DNA of 64,000 nt from Thiorhodococcus drewsii AZ1 (GTDB taxonomy: Bacteria > Pseudomonadota > Gammaproteobacteria > Chromatiales > Chromatiaceae). Position numbers and translations under genes: made by a program. The notes below the pieces were generated by a model, which saw nothing but the letters and a program-made list of their open reading frames with translations, searched no databases and was not told where the DNA came from. How positions within the stretch are numbered: position 1 is the stretch's first letter; every line of letters starts with the position of its first letter. Positions 59,376-64,000 of this stretch are shown here, piece by piece. Where the stretch lies: contig NZ_AFWT01000022.1 in assembly GCF_000224065.1 (NCBI RefSeq), positions 22,381 to 86,380 on the forward strand. Reading direction: 5' to 3'.

Positions 59376-59518
59376 GGCGGATGTCGACGGCTTCGGCTAT
59401 AAATGGGGGCGTCCGGAACGGTTGATTTCAGACGCAATGCGTCTGTTTTTTGGCGCCCATTGCGAATTCGCAAATCCTTGGGTTTCGTCGGTTGGTAATC
59501 TTCTCCCCGCGAAATCAT
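59372..59518 (-). CDS. Possible small basic protein
   Basis: 48 residues, MISRGEDYQPTKPKDLRIRN and onward, rich in Lys and Arg. AAGGAGGAG lies six bases before the ATG, a strong site in an otherwise empty gap. It overlaps the metF stop by four bases on the opposite strand and the metF terminator lies inside it. No family recognised; may be chance. A longer frame up to 59749 has no ribosome site. Confidence 0.25.
   Translation of the reverse strand: MISRGEDYQPTKPKDLRIRNGRQKTDALRLKSTVPDAPIYSRSRRHPP
59429..59451 (+). terminator. Intrinsic terminator of metF
   Basis: CAGACGC (59429-59435) and GCGTCTG (59439-59445) with a three-base loop, followed by six Ts (59446-59451). Confidence 0.88.
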
Positions 59519-59533
59519 CCACTCCTCCTTTGG

Positions 59534-59566
59534 AAGCCGCCCACTCCTTTTGGGGCGGCTTTTTTT
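59534..59566 (+). terminator. Second intrinsic terminator in the metF-MFS gap
   Basis: AAGCCGCCC (59534-59542) and GGGCGGCTT (59553-59561) followed by Ts to 59565. A second terminator about 85 bases after the first is unusual unless a short transcript starts between them, for instance a small RNA. The rest of the gap, 59567-59776, carries GCTGGTA heptamers near 59658-59680 and nothing else recognised. Confidence 0.85.
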
Positions 59567-59776
59567 CTTTGCGCGCCGCTCCGAGCGCGAATCGTCCGCT
59601 TTCACCCAGCGGGTCAGTCCTGTCTCCATCGATTGATGCCCAACGGGCGATCTCAACAGCTGGTAGCTGGTAGCTGGCATAGCTTGGTCATAGGCGTGGC
59701 GAGCGTCTGATGGAATAATCTCGGCCTGGTTCTTCATATCCATTTGCACGCCCCCTGGGGCCCGAGATCACACCCT

Positions 59777-61093
59777 ATGCCCGACCTCGACCGAAGCTAC
59801 CGGATCGGCCCGATCCTTCTTGCGCCGACGATCCTTCCGCGTCACGGCTGGACCTTTCTGGTCGCCGCCTTCTTTTCGATTGGTCTCATGATCTTCATCT
59901 CGATCGGTCAGACCTACATCCTCAACGAGCACCTGGGAGTCCCCGAGTCGATTCAGGGGGCGATCAGCGGCAATCTGGTCTTCCTCACCGAGATCGTCAC
60001 GCTGCTGCTGTTCCTGCCCGGCGGGATTCTCATGGACCGAATCGGTCGGCGGCCGGTCTATGTCGCTGGCTTTTTGGTCCTGGCCTTGACCTACGTCCTC
60101 TATCCGCTCGCCGAATCGGTCGAGGCCCTCTATGTCTATCGGCTCATCTATGCCGTTGGTGTGGTCGCGGTCGCGGGTGGTCTCTCGACCGTGCTGGCCG
60201 ACTATCCGGCGGAGTGTTCGCGCGGCAAGCTGGTCGCGATGGTGGGCTTTTTGAGCGGGCTCGGGGTCGTCTTCATCAGTCAGGGCTTCGGTGCCTTGCC
60301 GAAGTTGTTCGTCGGGATGGGGCTCGATGGTGTCGCGGCGGGGCGCTTGGCCCACTTCATCGTCGCTGGGCTCTGCGTGATCGTCGCCATGATCGTCTTC
60401 TGGGGGCTGAAGCCCGGCATCCCGATTCGTCACGAAGACCGCCCCTCTGTACGTGATCTCTTTGTCGGCGGCTTCTCGCATGCGCGCAATCCGCGCATCC
60501 TGCTGGCCTATTTGGCCGCCTTCATCGCGCGTGGCGATCAGTCGGTCAATGCGACCTTTTTGATCCTATGGGGTACGCTTGCCGGCAAGGCGGCCGGGCT
60601 GGAGCCGGCGGCGGCCGTGGTCAGTGGCACGATCATCTTCGTCGTGGCGCAGATCGCGGCCTTGGTGTGGGCGCCGATCTTGGGGCCGTTGCTGGACCGC
60701 CTGGACCGTGTCACGGCGCTCGCCGTCTGCATGGGGCTGGCGGCGCTCGGTAATCTTGCGCTTCTGGTGTTGGGCGATCCGCTTGCCACGTCGGGGATCG
60801 TTTTCTTCATCCTGCTCGGGATCGGTCAGATCAGCGTCTATCTCGGCGGTCAGTCGCTGATCGGGCAGGAGGCGCCGACCGCGCAGCGCGGCTCCGTGCT
60901 TGGCGCCTTCAACGTGGCGGGGGCGATCGGCATTCTGATCATCACCTTCGTTGGCGGCCATCTCTTCGACCAGATTGATCCGCGCGCACCCTTCGTCGTC
61001 GTGGGCGTGATCAACCTGCTGCTGTTGGTGGCGAGCGTCTATGTGCGCGTTCGGCATCCGGCGCCGGTGGGTGGGGGCGTTCCGGTGAACTGA
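59777..61093 (+). CDS. Major facilitator superfamily transporter
   Basis: 438 residues with about twelve membrane helices. GGILMDRIGRRPVYVAGFLVLA between helices 2 and 3 is the MFS loop signature, and PILGPLLDRLDRVTALAVCM is its echo in the second half. Substrate unknown. Start chosen at MPDLDRSYRIG; the frame is open 33 bases upstream. It stands alone and its 3' end is followed 28 bases later by an IS481 element. Confidence 0.88.
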   Translation: MPDLDRSYRIGPILLAPTILPRHGWTFLVAAFFSIGLMIFISIGQTYILNEHLGVPESIQGAISGNLVFLTEIVTLLLFLPGGILMDRIGRRPVYVAGFLVLALTYVLYPLAESVEALYVYRLIYAVGVVAVAGGLSTVLADYPAECSRGKLVAMVGFLSGLGVVFISQGFGALPKLFVGMGLDGVAAGRLAHFIVAGLCVIVAMIVFWGLKPGIPIRHEDRPSVRDLFVGGFSHARNPRILLAYLAAFIARGDQSVNATFLILWGTLAGKAAGLEPAAAVVSGTIIFVVAQIAALVWAPILGPLLDRLDRVTALAVCMGLAALGNLALLVLGDPLATSGIVFFILLGIGQISVYLGGQSLIGQEAPTAQRGSVLGAFNVAGAIGILIITFVGGHLFDQIDPRAPFVVVGVINLLLLVASVYVRVRHPAPVGGGVPVN

Positions 61094-62097
61094 GGGATCA
61101 TGCAAACGAAAAAAGCCGGGCTGTAAAGTCCCTGAAGATTATACACCCGCTTTTTGAATAGTTCGGGGCGTTTCTCAGCCCAGTCCTTGAGGGCTTGAAT
61201 CGGGGCGATATGCCCGAGTGCTTTTTGCGGAATGTGCTGGTTGTAGACCTGGACGTAGCGGGTGATGGTTTGCTCCAGGCTCTGTGAAGAGTCGAAGCGT
61301 GTCGTGGCCAGCACCTCGGCGATGCGCCCATTGAAGCGCTCGACCATGCCATTGGTCTGTGGAGTTCTGGGTTTGGTCAGGCGATGCTCGATGACGTGCT
61401 GGGCGCAGACCTGATCGAAGCGATGCTGCCCGGTCGGCGGGCGCTCGCCCCTGGCGCAGAAACGGTCGGTGAACTCTTTACCGTTGTCGGTGAGGATCTT
61501 GGAGAGGGCGAACGGCGCCTTGGTGATCAGGCGCTTGAGAAAGCCACTGGCCGAGGCGGCCGACTTATCGTCGAGGATCTCGACGTAGACCCAGCGGGTG
61601 GCACGGTCGATCGCCGCGAAGAGGTATTTTCGGCGGTCTTCATCGGGCATCTGGGGCAGGTACTTGACGTCGACGTGGACGAACCCAGGCGCATAGTCCT
61701 TGAAGGTCTTCACCGGACGCTTCGCGGTGTCCGCCTCCTGCGGGATCAGGGACTTGAGGTTGGAGACCCCGTGGCGACGCAAGCACCGATCGAGTGCCGA
61801 ACGCGAGGCCTCGGGGTGGATGAATGCGCGCGTGACCGCTAACAGATCGTCGAGCGGCAGCAAGAGGGTTTCACGCAGGGCCACCACGAGGACCTCCTGC
61901 TCGGGCGAGAGCGTTGTCGAGAGGCGGTGTGGGCGGTGCGAAGCATCTTCGACCACCGTGCGTCGTCGCCACTTCCTCACCGTCTGCACCGAGAGATTGT
62001 AATGGGCGGCGAGGACCTTGCTCGGTAACGTGGAGGCTTGCAGTTCACGACGAATCGCTGGGGTCGTGCGCGCGTTCTTATGCAGGCGGATTTCCAT
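61039..62097 (-). CDS. IS481-family transposase (no stop codon inside the element)
   Basis: 352 residues from MEIRLHKNARTTPAIRREL. An N-terminal helix-turn-helix (LAAHYNLSVQTVRKWRRR) precedes an rve/DDE integrase domain with Asp in FVHVDVKYLPQ, Asp in ILTDNGKEF and Glu in NGMVERFNG. The reading frame passes through the IS terminal repeat at 61122 and stops at 61039 inside the neighbouring MFS gene on the other strand, so the last 28 residues come from host DNA. Likely functional otherwise; no frameshift seen. Confidence 0.92.
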   Translation of the reverse strand: MEIRLHKNARTTPAIRRELQASTLPSKVLAAHYNLSVQTVRKWRRRTVVEDASHRPHRLSTTLSPEQEVLVVALRETLLLPLDDLLAVTRAFIHPEASRSALDRCLRRHGVSNLKSLIPQEADTAKRPVKTFKDYAPGFVHVDVKYLPQMPDEDRRKYLFAAIDRATRWVYVEILDDKSAASASGFLKRLITKAPFALSKILTDNGKEFTDRFCARGERPPTGQHRFDQVCAQHVIEHRLTKPRTPQTNGMVERFNGRIAEVLATTRFDSSQSLEQTITRYVQVYNQHIPQKALGHIAPIQALKDWAEKRPELFKKRVYNLQGLYSPAFFVCMIPQFTGTPPPTGAGCRTRT

Positions 62098-62226
62098 CGG
62101 CAATCAGGCTCCCGGGCTGTGGGCTGTTCCGCGAGCGATGGCTTTGTGGACCATGTGCTCTAGCACCTCGCGGGCTCGGAACAAAGGATAGCTCCGGCGA
62201 GGCAGATAATCACACGGGACGCAACA
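61122..62226 (-). mobile_element. IS481-family insertion sequence, complete
   Basis: 1105 bp. The ends match as imperfect inverted repeats: TGTAAAGTCCCTGAAGATTAT at 61122 onward and TGTTGCGTCCCGTGTGATTAT read inward from 62226 (shared TGT, GTCCC and GATTAT). I see no clear target-site duplication. The right-end sequence is repeated, nearly identical, at 63764. Confidence 0.88.
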
Positions 62227-62242
62227 GCATATGCGTTGTTCT

Positions 62243-63349
62243 TCATGGGATATATACATTTTGGCGATGAAAGCGCAGATAACGGATTAGCTGCATATTT
62301 GGCTTTTTCATTAGTGGCGCAGGGATGCCAAGTAGAGCTTGTTGACTAGTGGATAGTGTTTTCGACACGAGCATATTGCCGATATCATCAAAAGAAATAA
62401 GCCCAAGATCAAAAAGAACATCCAGGTTCGGAATTAACAATAGCCCGTTATTTGGGTCAAGGCGTTGTTTGTTGTTACAGCTGCGCCATGGTTTAATATG
62501 CGACGCCCTCAATAACTGAACTAAATCGCATCCAGTTACAGCGCATCTTCCGTTCCATTGAGTGATGAGGTCCATTCGGAACTGGCCCTGTCCAATCCGG
62601 GCCTGGGTCAAGGTTGCTCGCGTTGTTTGAGGTATAGTCTTGTCCCGCGCTATCACAGTTATATCGGTTTGCTGGTCAAGTTGAGGATTGCAATAATGCT
62701 TTATGTTATCGAGAACACGCACCTCGTTATGGGTCAAATAGCCAGATATGCCGACTAATATAGTTGTAGCTTGATGCCTAGTTAATTCCTGGTAGCTCGA
62801 ATACATGGTTACTAAGCGGCTTTTCCCAGATATTGCGAAGGGATTCAGTGGTATCGGCTTAGTTGGCCAAAGAAATGACTCTGCTGGACATGTCCATGAT
62901 GAAGTCCAGTGCAAGTCTTTATTCCAATCCGAGATGAAGTGACCTCTACTTTTTTTATAGCATTTCTGCACGGATGGTAATATCCATGCATCTTTCCATC
63001 GCGTTTTCCAGTCAAAAAGCGCCCCTAAATTAATGCGATCATTCATGTTGGAAAAATGACTAGTAGCACCACCTGCAACACCTACGAGATACTGTGTGCC
63101 AGCATTAGATGCCACCATAAATAGAACTACATCGCCAGTAAAATCATCTAAAGGCTGGTTTCCTAGTCCTTCTGTATGAAAGATCCGGTAATCAACCCCG
63201 TTATTTTTGTAACAGAAACGAGGGTGATTGTTCCATTCTTCATGGCCGAATCCATGTAGATAAGGATAGCCTGATGTGAACTTTGCCCCTGAAGGCGTCT
63301 GGTAACCATTAGTGTTCCAGACTACTGGCTTAATAAAATACAATGGCAT
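62243..63349 (-). CDS. HNH endonuclease domain protein, AT-rich
   Basis: 368 residues. The C-terminal HNH_2-type domain shows the zinc pair Cys269 and Cys274 (RCAVTGC), ASHIKPW (His284), RLDPNNGLLL (Asn301) and LDVLFDLGLI. The N-terminal 230 residues are not recognised and may bind DNA. Base composition is markedly poorer in G+C than its neighbours, with rare-looking codons, so it was probably acquired. It lies between two inverted IS481 copies. It could be a solitary restriction or phage-defence nuclease; no methylase is nearby. The 138 bases to the IS contain no gene. Confidence 0.8.
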   Translation of the reverse strand: MPLYFIKPVVWNTNGYQTPSGAKFTSGYPYLHGFGHEEWNNHPRFCYKNNGVDYRIFHTEGLGNQPLDDFTGDVVLFMVASNAGTQYLVGVAGGATSHFSNMNDRINLGALFDWKTRWKDAWILPSVQKCYKKSRGHFISDWNKDLHWTSSWTCPAESFLWPTKPIPLNPFAISGKSRLVTMYSSYQELTRHQATTILVGISGYLTHNEVRVLDNIKHYCNPQLDQQTDITVIARDKTIPQTTRATLTQARIGQGQFRMDLITQWNGRCAVTGCDLVQLLRASHIKPWRSCNNKQRLDPNNGLLLIPNLDVLFDLGLISFDDIGNMLVSKTLSTSQQALLGIPAPLMKKPNMQLIRYLRFHRQNVYIP

Positions 63350-63438
63350 GTGGTGTCCTTATTTTTTGCTTTAAATCGTTTTATTGCTCTAACGCTTCGG
63401 TCCCGTCGGTGATTATCGTGGAATTCGGTCAATTTGAC

Positions 63439-63466
63439 ATGTGAAATATTTGGCGATTTCTCACAT
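63439..63466. promoter_or_regulatory. Inverted repeat upstream of the HNH gene
   Basis: ATGTGAAAT (63439-63447) faces ATTTCTCACAT (63456-63466), an imperfect palindrome about 90 bases before the HNH start on the minus strand. Possible operator. The rest of 63350-63763 is AT-rich and holds no supported gene. Confidence 0.3.
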
Positions 63467-63763
63467 ATCTGTTACTGATGTCGAGGCGTTTTGCTCACGC
63501 ATGGAATACTCCGGGCAAAGGATGGTTTCAGGGACAGTTTACAGAAAGGTGAAGAAAGGCTTGGACCTTCAAGCTAGCGGAACAAAATTCTGAGTGTCGT
63601 TGATGTTGACTTAATTGCGAAACAAGAGTTCGCCGCTCATCCGGCTCCCAACTTACGTGCAGAAATCGCCCGAATTGATGCAGGGCATGACAGCGTCTGC
63701 CAAGTTTGCAACCAGCAATTCGACTCACGCGTTTTCGCTGGACAACAGCGATAGCGGAAAAAC

Positions 63764-64000
63764 TGTTACGTCCCGTGTGATTATCTGCCTCGCCGGAGCT
63801 ATCCTTATGTTCCGAGCCCGCGAGGTGCTAGAGCGCGTGGTCCACAAAGCCAGCGCTCGCGGAACAGCCCACAGCCCGGGAGCCTGATTGCCGATGGAAA
63901 TCCGCCTGCATAAGAACGCGCGCACGACCCCAGCGATTCGTCGTGAACTGCAAGCCTCCACGTTACCGAGCAAGGTCCTCGCCGCCCATTACAATCTCTC
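63764..64000 (+). mobile_element. Second IS481-family copy, cut by the window edge
   Basis: Begins TGTTACGTCCCGTGTGATTA and follows the right end of the first copy closely (a few substitutions and one indel in about 170 bases before the transposase). It lies in the opposite orientation to the first copy. Confidence 0.9.
63894..64000 (+). CDS. IS481-family transposase, N-terminal part
   Basis: MEIRLHKNARTTPAIRREL and onward, 35 complete codons to the window end, identical to the start of the transposase of the first copy. The rest lies outside the window. Confidence 0.92.
   Translation, partial: MEIRLHKNARTTPAIRRELQASTLPSKVLAAHYNL

Noticed and set aside
63528..63728. 66-codon minus-strand frame between HNH gene and second IS
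   Set aside because: No ribosome site, no recognisable motif and atypical composition; most likely chance in AT-rich DNA.
61122..63764. Composite transposon with target-site duplications
   Set aside because: No direct repeats of target DNA were found at the visible IS ends, and the outer end of the second copy lies outside the window, so composite transposition cannot be claimed.

Overview
The window reads as a chromosomal piece of a GC-rich gammaproteobacterium. The unit tkt-gap-pgk-pyk-fba (Calvin/Benson and glycolytic enzymes), a SAH riboswitch in front of ahcY, and many cyclic-di-GMP genes all fit a purple sulfur bacterium of the Chromatiaceae (Allochromatium/Thiocystis type). That placement is inference from gene content and codon use; there is no rRNA gene here to confirm it. 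I saw no tRNA, rRNA or CRISPR array.

Layout, left to right. (1) 1-2.5 kb: a BtuB-type TonB receptor on the minus strand under a cobalamin riboswitch. (2) 2.7-9.05 kb: an unusual plus-strand trio of an exported di-haem cytochrome c, a GMC flavin oxidoreductase and a patatin-like lipase. (3) 9.1-13.7 kb: groES-groEL on the minus strand with a textbook promoter and CIRCE operator, then recJ and darP on the plus strand. (4) 13.9-18.2 kb: a VWA-domain membrane protein overlapping a coiled-coil membrane protein, a small minus-strand protein built of MshEN-like motifs, and a MgtC/DUF4010 membrane protein. (5) 18.4-27.6 kb: a GT2/GT83/PAP2 envelope-glycolipid cluster, then siaB-siaC-siaD, a solute-binding protein and a SiaA-like PP2C phosphatase in one tight operon, then another GT2. 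(6) 27.7-34.4 kb: DUF2325 protein, RhlE helicase, ferredoxin-NADP reductase, periplasmic glutathione peroxidase, DUF3501 protein, and two small proteins in a gene-poor stretch. (7) 34.4-46.75 kb: an HD-GYP protein coupled to a PAS-GGDEF-EAL protein, SelO, a 1131-residue transglutaminase/DUF2126 protein, and a giant dual-receiver PAS-GGDEF-EAL protein preceded by the wreck of a histidine kinase-response regulator pair. (8) 47.2-54.4 kb: the carbon-fixation/glycolysis operon. (9) 54.8-61.1 kb: a thioredoxin-fold protein, then metK, ahcY and metF (activated-methyl cycle), and an MFS transporter. (10) 61.1-64 kb: an IS481-family element, an AT-rich HNH endonuclease gene, and the start of a second, inverted IS481 copy.

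Common threads. The window has five proteins that make, break or may bind cyclic-di-GMP: SiaD, the HD-GYP protein, two GGDEF-EAL proteins and the MshEN-like protein. Metabolite-sensing RNA elements control both ends: cobalamin for uptake and S-adenosylhomocysteine for the methyl cycle. Heptamer repeats built on GCTGGAG/CTCCAGC fill most gaps between the housekeeping genes from 48 to 60 kb; they form long hairpins and in two cases supply the Shine-Dalgarno sequence of the next gene.

The points most worth follow-up are the rearranged sia operon with its built-in solute-binding protein, the cytochrome/GMC/patatin trio, the triple MshEN-like mini-protein, the kinase-regulator remnant, the heptamer repeats, and the IS-bracketed HNH gene.
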